Positions 1 through 60,391 are shown, counted from the stretch's first letter. The stretch: 64,000 nt of DNA from Pogona vitticeps (GCF_051106095.1 NC_135787.1:176821501-176885500); one strand, 5' to 3'. Notes: generated by a model from the sequence alone, not told the origin. Numbers and translations: made by a program.

Positions 1-3000
1 TTTATTTTATATATGTTTTAAATGTTTTTAAATTGTTATTAATTGCCATCAATGAAGAAGAGACCCACAGTGGATCTAATGGAACAGGAAGGGGGGAGGG
101 TGTTGGAGGGGGCAGCCATTGAGGTGGTGCTGGGTAGGGGAAGGAATGGCGGTGGGGGTAGGACATGCCCGCGTAGGAGAAGAGAGGTTAGATATCTTAC
201 ATCTATCCCCTCTTCTAGTTCTACCCCCAACCAGATGGTATCAGGCGACCATATCAGCAAACCCTCGAGCCACACGGTGCTGTTGATGAACGCCAGGTCA
301 GTACAAAATAAAACTGCCCTCATCCATGATGTAATTCTGGATGAGGGGTCTGACCTGGTGTGCATTACTGAGACCTGGGTGGGAGAGGAGGGTGGTGTTC
401 CCCTCTCCCAGCTATGTCCGCCTGGGTACTCAGTCCAGCACCAGGGTCGCTCAGAGGGTCGTGGAGGGGGAGTTGCTATAGTCTATAGGAGTTCTATCTC
501 CTTGACCAGGCTTCCTGTCCCTTTGAGAGGAGGTCTCGAGGGCCTGTATTGTGTGTTGGGCTCGCGAGACAGGTTAGGGATTCTGTTGGTGTACCGCCCA
601 CCCTGCTGCGTACCAACAGTCTCCCTGCCTGAGCTGACAGAGGTAGTCTCGGACCTGATGTTGAGGACTCCCAGGCTGTTGGTGCTGGGGGACTTCAACA
701 TCCATGCTGAGGCTGCCTTGACTGGGGCGGCTCAGGACTTCATGGCCACCATGACAACCATGGGGCTGTCTCAATGTGTCATCGGTCCGACGCATGAGAA
801 GGGCCACACCTTGGACCTGGTTTTCTCAACGGGACTGGAAGATGGTGGTTTGGATGTGGAGGGGCTGGTCGTGACCCCATTGTCATGGTCAGACCACTTC
901 CTGGTCAAGTTCAGTCTATTAGCGTCTTCTTCCCTCTGCAAGGGTGGGGGATCTATTAAGATGATCCGCCCTTGGAGACTAATGGATCCAGATGGATTCC
1001 TGAATGCTCTGGGGGATTATCCGTCTGATATGGTCGGCGCTCCTGTCGAAGCTCAGGTCACCCTATGGAATAGGGAGATGACCCGGGCAGTTGACACGAT
1101 TGCGCCTAAGCGTCCTCTCCCTGCTCGCCGAGCCCAGACAGCTCCTTGGTATACTCCTGAACTGCGGGCGATGAAGCGAGAGGGGAGACGGCTGGAGCGC
1201 AGGTGGAGGAAATCCCGCTGGGAGTCCGATCGAACACGACTTAGAGCCCATTATCGGGCCTATTTCGTGGCAATACGGCTGGCGAAACGGCAATATTTCT
1301 CCAGCCGTATTGCTTCCTCAGAATGTCGTCCAGCAGAGCTGTTTCGGGTGGTCCGGGATCTTCTTCAACCGGGAAATCCGGTGGAGGTCCCGGACTGCTC
1401 ATCAGCTCGCTGTGATGAGTTTGCTATACATTTTGAGGGAAAAATCGCTCAGATTCGCAGTGGGTTGGACTCCACAGTTACTGCAGAATCAGAGGATGTG
1501 TCCAGTGCGCCGTGCTTAGGTCCAGTATTAATGGATGAGTTTCAATTGTTGAGACCTGATGATGTGGACAGGGTGCTTGGATCTGTCCGTTCTACCACCA
1601 CTCCACTCGACCCTTGCCCATCCTGGCTAATTGGAAGATCAGCCAGGGGGGTTCGCACCTGGGTCCAGGAGGCCGTGAATGCCTCTCTGAGAGAGGGAGT
1701 GGTCCCTACCGCCTTGAAAGAGGCGGTGATTCGACCACTCCTTAAAAAGCCTAACCTGGACCCAAGGCTGGTGGTCAACTACCGACCAGTGGCAAACCTC
1801 CCTTATTTGGGCAAGGTGTTGGAGCGGGTTGTGGCCGGGCAACTCCAGGCGCTGCTGGATGAAACGGATTTTCTGGATCCATTTCAATCGGGTTTCAGGC
1901 CGGGTTTTGGTACAGAGACTGCCTTGGTCGCCCTGTACGATGACCTTTGCCGGGAGAGAGACAGGGGGAGTGTGACCCTGTTGATACTCCTGGACCTCTC
2001 AGCGGCTTTCGACACCATCGACCATGGTGTCCTTCTGGATAGGCTGGCTGGGTTGGGAGTTGGGGGCACTGTTTTACAGTGGTTCCGCTCCTTCCTGGCT
2101 GACCGTGTCCAGAGGGTGGTGCTGGGGGACAGTTGCTCTGCCCCATGGCAGTTATGTCATGGGGTTCCTCAGGGCTCAATACTGTCCCCCATGCTGTTCA
2201 ACATCTACATGAAACCGCTGGGAGAGGTCATCAGGAGGTTTGGGCTGAGGAGTCAGCAATATGCTGACGATACTCAGCTCTACCTCTCGTTTTCCACCAA
2301 TCCAGGTGAGGCAGTTTCTGTGCTGAACTCGTGTCTGGACCTGATAATGGACTGGATGAGGGTTAATAAATTGAAACTCAATCCAGACAAGACGGAAGTG
2401 CTGTTAGTGGGTGCTTCGCCGGACAGGCTGGAGGGCCATTTCCCCGCCCTGAATGGGGTTACACTCCCCCTAAGGGACAGGGTCCGCAGCTTGGGGGTGC
2501 TCCTGGACCCCAGTCTAACACTGGAAGCCCAGGTGGACTCGGTGGCCAGGGGCGCCTTCCTTCAGCTGCGGAAATTATACCAGCTACGGCCCTACCTGGA
2601 CGAGCAGAGTCTCATGACAGTCACACATGCACTGGTAACATCCCGCATAGATTACTGCAATGCGCTTTACGTGGGGCTGCCTTTGAAGACGGTCCGGCGA
2701 TTGCAACTGGTCCAGAATCGAGCTGCGCGGCTGGTGAGTGGTGCAGCTGCCACGGAACATATCAAGCCGATTCTGTATAAGTTACATTGGCTACCAGTTG
2801 CTGCCCGGGCCCAATTCAAAGTGCTTGTTTTGACATATAAAGCCCTAAACGGCTTGGGCCCTGGATACCTGAAGGACCGCCTCCTTCCATATGAACCTAC
2901 CCGGCAGTTAAGATCTAGCCAGGGGGCCCTTTTGAAAGAGCCGTCCCTTAAGGAGGTAAGAGGGACGGCTTGCAGACAAAGGGCCTTTTCGGCAGCTGCC

Positions 3001-3268
3001 CCCAGACTATGGAATGCCCTCCCGACTGAGATTCGTCTGGCGCCGACGCTGATGACATTTCGGCGCCAGGTCAAAACCTTCCTGTTCCAGAAGGCTTTTA
3101 ATTGAAATTATATTAGCTGTGGGTCTGATGGCAATTTTAATTGTATTTTAATTGTATTTTAATTATTTTATCTTTTGCTATATTGAATTTTAATTATTGT
3201 AAGCCGCCCAGAGACCTCTGGGTAGTTTGGGCGGCATATAAATTGAATAAATAAATAAATAAATAAAT
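1..3268 (+). mobile_element. L2-clade LINE, nearly full length with open ORF
   Basis: A non-LTR retrotransposon copy. It has an apurinic-type endonuclease and a reverse transcriptase in one open frame (52-3105), a short AT-rich 3' UTR (3106-3240) with the L2-style text gtaagccgcccagagacc, and a terminal (AAAT)n tail ending near 3268. L2 rather than CR1 is supported by the AAAT-type tail (CR1 ends in an ATTCTATG-like repeat) and by the C-terminal reading LHWLPVAARAQFKVLVLTYK. A closely similar 3' end recurs at 50369-50780, so the family has been active fairly recently. The 5' end of the copy touches the window edge, so target-site repeats cannot be judged. Confidence 0.88.
52..3105 (+). CDS. 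L2 LINE ORF2-like protein (endonuclease-reverse transcriptase)
   Basis: Open for 1,018 residues if read from the ATG at 52. An upstream TTG at 43 is also in frame. The endonuclease carries LGDFNIH with its Asp at residue 214 and WSDHF with Asp 281/His 282. The reverse transcriptase carries SAAFDTIDH (first Asp at residue 654), GVPQGSILSPMLFN, and the YADD catalytic box at residues 737-740. The C-terminus holds the L2-type domain ending near FRRQVKTFLFQKAFN. The protein nicks target DNA and copies its own RNA there. About the first 60 residues are low-complexity and look unlike L2, so the native start may be further in, for example the ATG near 235. An intact frame implies a young or potentially active copy. 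Confidence 0.85.
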   Translation: MKKRPTVDLMEQEGGRVLEGAAIEVVLGRGRNGGGGRTCPRRRREVRYLTSIPSSSSTPNQMVSGDHISKPSSHTVLLMNARSVQNKTALIHDVILDEGSDLVCITETWVGEEGGVPLSQLCPPGYSVQHQGRSEGRGGGVAIVYRSSISLTRLPVPLRGGLEGLYCVLGSRDRLGILLVYRPPCCVPTVSLPELTEVVSDLMLRTPRLLVLGDFNIHAEAALTGAAQDFMATMTTMGLSQCVIGPTHEKGHTLDLVFSTGLEDGGLDVEGLVVTPLSWSDHFLVKFSLLASSSLCKGGGSIKMIRPWRLMDPDGFLNALGDYPSDMVGAPVEAQVTLWNREMTRAVDTIAPKRPLPARRAQTAPWYTPELRAMKREGRRLERRWRKSRWESDRTRLRAHYRAYFVAIRLAKRQYFSSRIASSECRPAELFRVVRDLLQPGNPVEVPDCSSARCDEFAIHFEGKIAQIRSGLDSTVTAESEDVSSAPCLGPVLMDEFQLLRPDDVDRVLGSVRSTTTPLDPCPSWLIGRSARGVRTWVQEAVNASLREGVVPTALKEAVIRPLLKKPNLDPRLVVNYRPVANLPYLGKVLERVVAGQLQALLDETDFLDPFQSGFRPGFGTETALVALYDDLCRERDRGSVTLLILLDLSAAFDTIDHGVLLDRLAGLGVGGTVLQWFRSFLADRVQRVVLGDSCSAPWQLCHGVPQGSILSPMLFNIYMKPLGEVIRRFGLRSQQYADDTQLYLSFSTNPGEAVSVLNSCLDLIMDWMRVNKLKLNPDKTEVLLVGASPDRLEGHFPALNGVTLPLRDRVRSLGVLLDPSLTLEAQVDSVARGAFLQLRKLYQLRPYLDEQSLMTVTHALVTSRIDYCNALYVGLPLKTVRRLQLVQNRAARLVSGAAATEHIKPILYKLHWLPVAARAQFKVLVLTYKALNGLGPGYLKDRLLPYEPTRQLRSSQGALLKEPSLKEVRGTACRQRAFSAAAPRLWNALPTEIRLAPTLMTFRRQVKTFLFQKAFN

Positions 3269-3855
3269 GTTGCCCACTGGCTTTGCAAATCAGTTGGCTT
3301 GGTCTGGTCTCAGATGCCAGTGATAACACTACCATTAAGGAAAAGTTTTAAAGATGCTGGGGTGTTCTGCTATGTTGGAATTATTGCTTTTGCAAAAGGC
3401 TTAGATGTTTTCACTAGGCCCATTACAGCTGGAAAGCACAGCAACAAGAACAAATAATCAGATTTGGAGTCATCACAGAGTTTTGTAAGCTTTTTTCCTC
3501 TCTTTAAATTTCTTAATTCATTTCATCAGCACACTACCAACAAGTGCTGTGTAAGATTGTCCTGTCATTTAAAATAAGAAGACAGTGAAACATAGAATTA
3601 ATGTATTTGCAGAATCTTATTCTGAAGAGTTCTGCTAGACATGTACAAGTATAATTTAAAGGTTAAAAATTAAACACTTGAATAAAATCTATGATCGCTA
3701 TATTTATGCAAATAGTTGACTTTATAGCTTCTGAAATTCTCTTATATAAATGGAGTTGTGGCCTTGTATTTTATGCACATTTTTTATGGTTGCCTCAATA
3801 AGTGAAGTTTAAAACTAATAATACTTTAAAAGATGGTTTATTGATGTAAAATTGT
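3269..3855. other. Intergenic DNA between the L2 and the DNM1L 3' end
   Basis: AT-rich sequence with no credible ORF and no repeat that I recognise. It lies just downstream of the inferred DNM1L polyadenylation site. Confidence 0.5.
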
Positions 3856-3875
3856 GTGACCTTAAAACAATCAGC

Positions 3876-3881
3876 TTTATT
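3876..3881 (-). terminator. Likely DNM1L poly(A) signal (AATAAA)
   Basis: The plus-strand text tttatt reads AATAAA on the gene strand, in a TGTAAATAAAGCTG context. The resulting 3' UTR would be about 2.8 kb, in the range of long vertebrate DNM1L messages. A second AATAAA lies at 3837-3842. The choice of site is inferred. Confidence 0.5.
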
Positions 3882-5759
3882 TACAAAATTACAGAAGGTA
3901 CTGTTGTCAGAAATTTCTTAATCTTCCATTTGTATAAGCTAAAAGTCTGCCTCCTCGACAGGTTTACGGTATTGGAAACTGCAGTAAATAGCAATTTAAA
4001 AAATAATGGCAAAGATAAATGCCTTTGGTAGTCACGAAGCCTTAGATGCAAAAATCTAGTAATAACAGGAAGAAACAGTACTGTAAATTAAGCCACACGC
4101 TTGTGACCCCCAAAATGTGAAACATTTATACAGCATTAAACTTTTTAAAAACCTGCTTTCCTTCTCCTGCAGAGGTGCCATGTAAAGTTTATTCTTAGCT
4201 GCTGGGAGTATCCACACGCTGTCTGCAATTATATAAATTTGAATCCAGCCCCTTGGAAGTTCCACAGCAATTTGAGGAACCTGTCCGAGCCTGAGATTTT
4301 CATTTTCTAATGTGTGCTACTCTGAGACATGATCACACTAAACTTGGCCCTTGAAGTTTCTTATGTGCTTCATAATCCCTGTTCAGCACATATCATTTCC
4401 AAACTGGAGAAAGACAGTGCCACTTGTTGACTCCATATCCTCCACTCAGTTTTAAGCTTAAACATTTATGCATGATTACTGGCACTGGAATAAAGATAGC
4501 AAACCTCTCCTAAAATGATTACCGTAATTTGGATAAACGGTTGAAAACATTTGAATTCCAGGAAGTGCATATACACAGATCCTTTTTAAAAATTGATAAA
4601 TAGCAGAATCATTTACAGAGGTGGGCAAATTATACTGAGGAAGATTGAGTAAAGTAATTTGAGCTCTTTATATATTTAATCCACTTTTCATCTTTTTCTC
4701 TTCAGAAGAGTTTATAAATTTATTCTGTGTTTTACTCAGCTGCAACAGAGTTTTGTGAAGCAAACCAAATTTCTGAAGTGGAAATTACTTCCAACACACA
4801 TAAGTCTTCAGCAAAATGCTGGATTTGTACTTGTAGGACTTCTAAGCATAAAAATTAGCAGACTTCAAAAGGTTCCTCTTTGGTAGAGTGATTAAAGCAT
4901 AATCAAATATTAGCACCATGGTTTGCATGTACCTCATGAACAGTTAACAGATAGCAGTTGGGCTCTCCAGCCAAAAGTGTATTTCCTGGTACAGTATAAC
5001 AAACTACGATATGGTAGATGCAGGTGATGAAGACATCTTTCAGCCATTTATATTAAGGGGAAGGAAGGAAGATAAAATTTAAAATCATGAGGGTTGTACA
5101 TAAGGTGATGGATATTTGTCACAAAGATTTTGTTTGTTTGGTAGTTATCTTGCCCCACAGATTTGCCAAAGCCTCAGAAGTGATCTTTAAACATAGCTTT
5201 ATTTTTCTGTATGGGACGTTGGCTCTAGCTATGAGGTTTTCGTAGGTCAGACTATAGAAAAATGTTAAAGCAATAAAATAAATTCCACTGTAACATAATA
5301 AGGAAAATATGTTTCAAACCAGTATGAAATATTCTCAGGAAATACCATATCTCTCTGTCATCATGTGTTTCAGAATATCCAATTGCTTTTTAAAGTCTGC
5401 TGCATAAGGACTGAGTGGACAGAATCCTATACATCATGTTTGAACTCCACAAGTACAAAGGCTGAGGTGGACATTATGTGTTCTAGTAAATCAAACTGAG
5501 CTAAATACATTTATTTCAGACCTGACAGTACAACTTTTTCATGCATGGTGTTATCTGTGAAGAAACCTAGTGTGCTTTCAACAGAATCCTCAAGAAACCA
5601 GTGTGTTATTGGTCTTGAGTTTGTCAAGCAGTTAGGTTCACGCTGACCTAGGGCAAAGAAGAGAAAAGAAATCTGGACATAGAAGGATTGTGGGACAATC
5701 CACATTAACCCAACAGCCAGCTTCTTCTACTTTAGTAGTTCTTAAACATTCTTTACTAC

Positions 5760-5885
5760 AAGGGTGGGCAAAACGTATGAGCCTTCTAAATATTGTTAGA
5801 CTGCAACTTCCATCAGCCCTAGCTAGCTCCATGGATGAGGACTTTCCATCCAACATCTGAAGGGCTACAAGTTGACCATTGTTGC
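5760..5885. mobile_element. Decayed hAT-like MITE
   Basis: Shows the recurring pattern gtgggcaa ... ctacaacttccatcagccctag ... catctgaagggc, in inverted arrangement. It belongs with the copies at 41828-41912 and 53085-53222. Confidence 0.5.
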
Positions 5886-6649
5886 TTTACTGTTTCTACA
5901 GTTACTTTAGTGAAATACAATCAGTTGTTGTATCTGTTAATGCTGATAAATTTTAAGCCTGGAACTCTTCAGTGGCTGGTCCCGGCATCTTGGTCCTGGC
6001 TAGGAGAGAGAGTTACACATATTTGCCAACTTTGATTGTTCTTTGGCTGACACTGTCTCTTAATGAGTCCCATCGTTTAAAATACATCAGATTTATCTAG
6101 CTAAAGGAAAAAAATGCCACTGTAGTTTGGAAGCTATTGAAGTAATTCTTTTAAAGTTCTAAAACATGAGGCCACACATTACACAAGTTATGAAGGCAGT
6201 AATTCTATTGTGCCATTTTATCCACATGAGACTTCAGTGCATGCAGTTTAATTAATAATAAAGAAAACGTGTTCTTTCTTCATTGCTGATAAATTAATAT
6301 TGCAAAAGCAGCTGAAAAAGCTACATCACAATACTACACTGGTCATCCTATCCACAGGCAACTCATTTAGCAAGCCAGGCACTGGAACTTTTAACATGGT
6401 TCTTTCCCACTTTCACTTCAATCCAGTTCCTCACAGGAGTTCTTCTTTGTACCAGGAAACTGGTGGGGAAAATATTGATTAAATATGACTTGTTTTGCAA
6501 AGTACAGCATACCTCTGTGTAAAAAGCCAAACCAAAAGTCTTTGCATGAACAGATGTATACATACTGCAGTACACTTAAAGAGTTCATGAGTATATAACG
6601 CCTAGCAGTTTTCAAGTCATCTGTTTCTTCATCCAGCAAAAAAAAGCCA

Positions 6650-55680
<49,031 letters not shown>

Positions 55681-55723
55681 CTACGCGGGCGGGCCCGCCA
55701 TCCCAAGAGAAGCTCCCCGCAAG

Positions 55724-55742
55724 GCTTGCCGGGAGTTGTAGT
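55724..55742 (-). promoter_or_regulatory. ZNF143/THAP11-type promoter element
   Basis: The gene strand reads ACTACAACTCCCGGCAAGC, close to the known ACTACAAYTCCCAGMATGC motif found in many housekeeping and mitochondrial gene promoters. It lies about 200 bp upstream of the start codon. Confidence 0.6.
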
Positions 55743-55749
55743 GCGGTGT

Positions 55750-56149
55750 TTTTTTGATGTTCGCCTGCTCCCCCTAGAGAGGACATATTGCAGGGCATGG
55801 CCTTGCTTAGGGCGTTTTCAGGAACAGTCGGTTGAGTGTTTTGTTTTCATTGCAATTTTCTGTTTTGGTTTTGTTTTAATTTAGTTTTTTTTTAATTTTC
55901 TCCGGGGCAGAAGTGAGAGCTGGCCATAAGGGTGAATGAAAGATCCAAAGCAAAGAGCTTTTTAAAATTCAGAATACCTTATCTAAGAGCAGCTTTTCAG
56001 CAGAAAATCGGAAATAAGAGACAATCTCTGTTGAAGCAGTAGGAAGAGCAAAGAATAATCAAGTAAAATGGGTATTCTTGGATACTGGACAAATTTTCTG
56101 TGACTGTGGAGAAAATCAATCAGTGCAGCACTTCTATGCATACAACGTA
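55750..56149. other. Intergenic DNA upstream of DNM1L
   Basis: Turns AT-rich quickly. No element was recognised and no gene is supported. Confidence 0.5.
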
Positions 56150-56455
56150 CGGCCCACCATACATCTGAAAATTCCCAGTCATCCAGGTGAGATTATCTGG
56201 CAGTTGAGTCATGTCAACCGGACTTCTTTCTTATTAGGTTGAAACGTTTCGCTACTCGTCCAAGTAGTTTCTTCAGTCTGGGAGAGTTGGTAGGAGACCC
56301 CTGATTTCACTTCCCCTGGTCTGAATACGCTCATTAGGTGGACACAAGGATGGGGGAGGTTGAGTGCAAATCCCACTTCTGCAGTCCTTCTCCATCCATT
56401 GTCATGGGTCTTCAAGTCATTAACAGTGGTTTTCCTGGTGGGTGTGGTCCTGATC
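56150..56455 (-). mobile_element. Penelope-like terminal-repeat fragment, second family
   Basis: Includes ttgaaacgtttcgctactcg and tccaagtagtttcttcagtc, typical of another Penelope-like family end, flanked by about 200 bp of element body. Confidence 0.6.
56243..56276 (-). ncRNA. Hammerhead-ribozyme-like motif, second Penelope family
   Basis: Minus strand: CTGAAGA, a perfect 5-bp arm CTACT/AGTAG with loop TGGACG, then GAA, palindromic ACGT, and T. Stem I pairs poorly (about 2 bp), and there are unpaired bases beside stem II. Confidence 0.4.
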
Positions 56456-56650
56456 TTTCATCTGGACCCACCATGTGTAGCAGATAAAGAGAAGAACTAG
56501 GACTCTGGAAAAATGGGTTCGAGTCTCCACGTGGCCATGAAAACTCACTGGGGGAGTGGAATGGTTAAAAGCACTCTTTAAATTTCTCACTTACCTTGAA
56601 AGCCCTATTGAGGTCACTGTAAGTTGTTTCTGACATGATGGCACAGAACA
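56456..56650 (+). mobile_element. Sauria-type SINE, sense
   Basis: tRNA-type head (gcagataaagagaagaacta, gggttcgagtctcc) and BovB-like tail (cactgtaagttgtttctgac, atgatggcacagaacacaca). Confidence 0.66.
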
Positions 56651-57845
56651 CACAACATATGCAAAATCAGATCTAGCAAATTGCTGAGATAACGCTATTG
56701 ATAAAGTAACCCACTTATGGCCCAGAATAGTCCAAGTCTTGTTAACATTTTAATTTGTTTTGCCTGTATTTCATATACGTCCCTAATTTTAAATTGTGCA
56801 ATACTCTGATATGGATAGAGTATTAAGTTATTTATTGTTTTCATAACTTTGGTAAAACTTCAGGAATTATTTTCTTGTTTCAAACTATTGACCCAAATCA
56901 GGAAACAACTGAACTGTGGCTTTCAAGTGGTCAAGTCAAGTGGTATCAAGAAGTGCGGCTACCTTACCACTCGCTCTTAAATCCAAAAAATGTACAAACA
57001 AAAAAGCACTAGTCCCAAAACAGTTTTTCAAATGATCCTAATTCTTACACACATACACACAAAACATATAACAATAATTCACTTATTCTTACACTGCTTC
57101 CTGGTTTCTAACAAGCTACTATCCACAAGAGGAACTACTGATGAGAATGTGACTAAAAGCTGACTGAAGTTACTATTAATAACTTCCTTTCAACACATGA
57201 TAGCTTCAAAAAGTCCTTGTCTATGCTGAGAACTTCTCTTTGAGGAAAGTTCTAAACATTTGGGCTTTTTTGTTTGGAACAGAGAGGAGAGAGAACTTGA
57301 CAGAGACATTTATATACAGTAATTATACATGTCCTTTAAAAAACTACAAACTCTGAAAGGAATTAGGGGGGAAGGGAGGCATCCCCAGAACCATTCCATT
57401 CAATGGGGCTTACCACTAGGTAAATGGTTCTAGCATGCCAATCAAAATTGACTAGGTATAAATGCCAGTGGCGACACATTTCATTCATTCGTTCATTTCC
57501 TGCCTTTCTCACCATAAGAGCCTCAGTTAAAAAATACCATAGTCACAATTCAAAACATCATAAGTTTTTAAAACAAACACACAACAATATTAAAAAGTCT
57601 TTAAAATTTTCAAAAAAACATCCCCCTGAATTTAATAGATACAACATTACTAATATCCCACTTGTCCAAATCGCTCAAAAACCCCTTAAAACAAGCCAAA
57701 GTGCAATTTGCTGTGACTGCAGTTTGAACTTAAATATATCTGTCTTCTAACTCCAGCAAACAGTTCCTTTTGGACTTTTGAAATCTTGGTAATATCCACT
57801 CGAGAAGGAACAGTGACTTTACAAGACAGGAGTAAATGTACAAAT
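56651..57845. other. Intergenic DNA
   Basis: AT-rich. A reversed LINE-tail-like stretch (cattcattcgttcatttcct, gcctttctcaccataagagc) starts near 57478 and fades by about 57790. No gene. Confidence 0.45.
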
Positions 57846-58165
57846 GCTAAAGGTAAAGGTCAAAAGTTTCCTTCAACAATTATGTCCAGTTGTGTCCGAC
57901 TCTAGAAGCTGGTGCTCATCCTTGTTTCTAATTCAGAGAGTCGGCGTTTATCCGTAGACACTTTCCATGGTCACATGGCCAGCATGACTAGACACTGAAC
58001 CCTGTTACCTCCCCAGTGAGGTGATTCCTATTCATCTACTCACATTTGCATGCTTTTGAACTGCTAGGTTGGCAGGAACTGGGACAAGCAACAGCTCACT
58101 CTGTTGAGCGGATTTGAGCTGCCAATCTTTCGATCAACAGTTCAGTGGCTCAGAGGTTTAACCTG
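57846..58165 (-). mobile_element. tRNA-derived SINE (family A), antisense
   Basis: Starts aaggtaaaggtcaaaagttt and passes gtggctcagaggtttaacct at the tRNA-like head. An older copy than those at 8.2 and 62.9 kb. Confidence 0.72.
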
Positions 58166-58562
58166 TACAAATGCTACTGGAGTGCTTATATCAATGCAGC
58201 GGTGGTCTTTGGAGAAGCTTAGCTAACCTCTTTGTTCTCTGAACTTACCTGATGGATGCTAGGCTTTTGTTTTTTAGCTTTCTCTCTGAGGATCAGGCTT
58301 ACTCTCTGAAAAAGGGATTGAGCCTTAATATCTGTAAGAAGGCCATAGGATGACTTGAAGAATGACCTTTCATTAATAAAAGACCTTTGAAATCTAGGCA
58401 GTTTACTTGGAATCCTGTTTCATCAGTTTCAGAGGTCTGTTGAATTTGATGGAATTAATGAGCTGCTATTACGAATCAGGATCAGTGGTGTGACTATATA
58501 GTTTTAGGCCCTAGACTTAATGGTCCCAACAACATGACAAGATGTTCAGTTTGATATGTATA

Positions 58563-59008
58563 CACAGTGCTGCCTCGCAAGACGAGCTCCCCGTTTAACG
58601 ACAAAATCGCATCACAGCGAACTTTTTGTGATCACAAAAGCGATTGCTTTACAATGTTTTAAATGGGTTTTTTTTTCGCTTTGCGATGATCAAGTTCCCT
58701 GCTTCAGGAACCGATTCTCGCAAAACGACGATTCTCGCAAAACTGCTGATCAGCAGTTTCAAAATGGCCCCCAGGTAAAAAAAAAGGCTCCCTGCTGTTT
58801 TCTGGGACGGATTTCTCGCTGCACAGGCAGCGAAAATGGCCGCACTATGGAGGATCTTCGCTGGACGGTGAGTTTCAAGCCTATAGGAACGCTTTAATAG
58901 GGTTTTAATACATTTCTATGAGCTTTTTTATTTCGCATTACGACGTTTTCATTCTACAGCGATTTCGCTGGAACGAATTAATGTCGTAATGCAAGGCACC
59001 ACTCTGTG
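58563..59008. mobile_element. Tigger-like MITE
   Basis: cacagtgctgcctcgcaaga / taatgcaaggcaccactctg ends inside TA flanks, with inner text like the 9.2-kb copy (tggaggatcttcgctggacg). Beside it is a TATA/TGTA repeat (59009-59047). Confidence 0.8.
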
Positions 59009-59295
59009 TATGTATATATATATACTGTGTATATATGTGTGTATATAAAACTTCAGTTGCAAAGCATTTGGTTAACTTACTTCTTCTCCCACCTGCTCCT
59101 ATCACCCCATGTTGTACAATGGCTTCTACATTCCAGACACACTGAAGCAAAACCACTGTTTAGCAAGAAGAACATTCTGAGACTTTGCACTTTTCCCTTT
59201 TCAACTGAAATCCTTGTGCCATCATGACTACAGGAATGAAGGGGAGCCTGCCTCTCTCACCCAGTCCTAAAAAACATATTGATTTAATATTTTGT

Positions 59296-59500
59296 GGTGC
59301 TTTTACATTTAATTTCTATTCCACCTTCCTCCCAATAACCTCAAGGCAATCTATGCATTTTATCTACTCCACCACTTTTCCTCAGAAAAACCTATGAGGT
59401 AAATCAGGGTGATATGAGGGACTAGCCCAAGATCAACCCATTAATTTCATGGTTTGATGGGAGTCTTCCATATCACAGTACAGCAATGTAACCATGACAT
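59296..59500. repeat. Possible old LINE/SINE fragment
   Basis: attccaccttcctcccaata, ctcagaaaaacctatgaggt recalls a widespread amniote repeat. Heavily decayed. Confidence 0.35.
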
Positions 59501-59603
59501 CATATCTGAAAATATACATCAGTTATTGTTGTAAAAAAAAAAAGAAATGACAATTTTAAAAGTAAAATAATAAATAAAAATGAGTATCTGTAACCCTATA
59601 CTG

Positions 59604-59739
59604 CAGTGGTCCCCAAACTTGGGCCTCCAGATGTTCTTGGACTACAACTCCCAGAAGCCTTCACCATCACCTCTGCCGGCCAGGATTTCTGGGAGTTGAA
59701 GCCCAAGAACATCTGGAGGCCCAAGGTTGGGAACCACTG
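59604..59739. mobile_element. Palindromic hAT-like MITE
   Basis: cagtggtccccaaacttggg / caaggttgggaaccactg ends, with nearly full-length inverted symmetry. Flanks ctatactg and ctatacag are a 7/8 target duplication. Confidence 0.86.
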
Positions 59740-60120
59740 CTATACAGTATCCTTGGACCGCTGTCCTTTCCTTTCATTATAAAGTGTTTTTAAAATACTT
59801 GGTGTTTTTAAGACACTTGGTGCTGTGGTGATTGCTGGTGTCTCACCGTCACCTCCTGCTACCTAGTTGGTCACTTGTGTCCTTGAATGTTGGCCCTGAG
59901 ATCCAACCTAACCTGTCCAGCTGGCTGGAAATCAAAACCACCAGTTCTGAGCGGATGGGGATTCATCCATTTCCTGTTACATTTTTGAAGCAATTAGGGA
60001 GCTACAGATGAACTGGGACCCTCAGCAATTGAAGGCTTCAGGAGAGTGACAGCTGGAAGGTGGAGTGCCTTTTTTCCCCTTGTGGAGCTGTTTCCTAAGG
60101 TATGTGGGCTAACTGACCTA

Positions 60121-60391
60121 CTGTGTTTCACTGAAAATGCGACAGGGTCTTATATTAATTTTTGCTTCAAAAAACACATTAGGGCTTATTTTCAGGGGAT
60201 GTCTTTTTTATGTACAGCAATCTACATTTTTTTCAAATACAGTTATGTCATCTTCTGGTTGCAGCACAGTGGTGGAGAGCAGGGTTTCACTTAACGGGCT
60301 TATTTTGGTGGTGAGGCTTATATTACAAGCATCTTGAAAAATCATTCTAGGGTTTATTTTCAGGTTAAGTCTTATGTTCGGGGAAACAGGG
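60121..60391. mobile_element. TA-flanked MITE, reverse copy of the 46.0-kb family
   Basis: ctgtgtttcactgaaaatgc at the left, tgttcggggaaacaggg at the right, TA both sides. Shares gggtcttatattaatttttg with the 46.0-kb copy on the other strand. Confidence 0.76.

Larger units (their letters stand above)
3856..6649 (-). other. DNM1L: DNM1L 3' UTR (inferred extent)
   Basis: Non-coding sequence between the DNM1L stop codon and the poly(A) signals. It contains several other AATAAA hexamers on the minus strand, for example near 5194-5199 and 5507-5512, so shorter 3' ends are possible. A decayed hAT-type MITE lies at about 5760-5885. No coding potential was seen. Confidence 0.55.
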
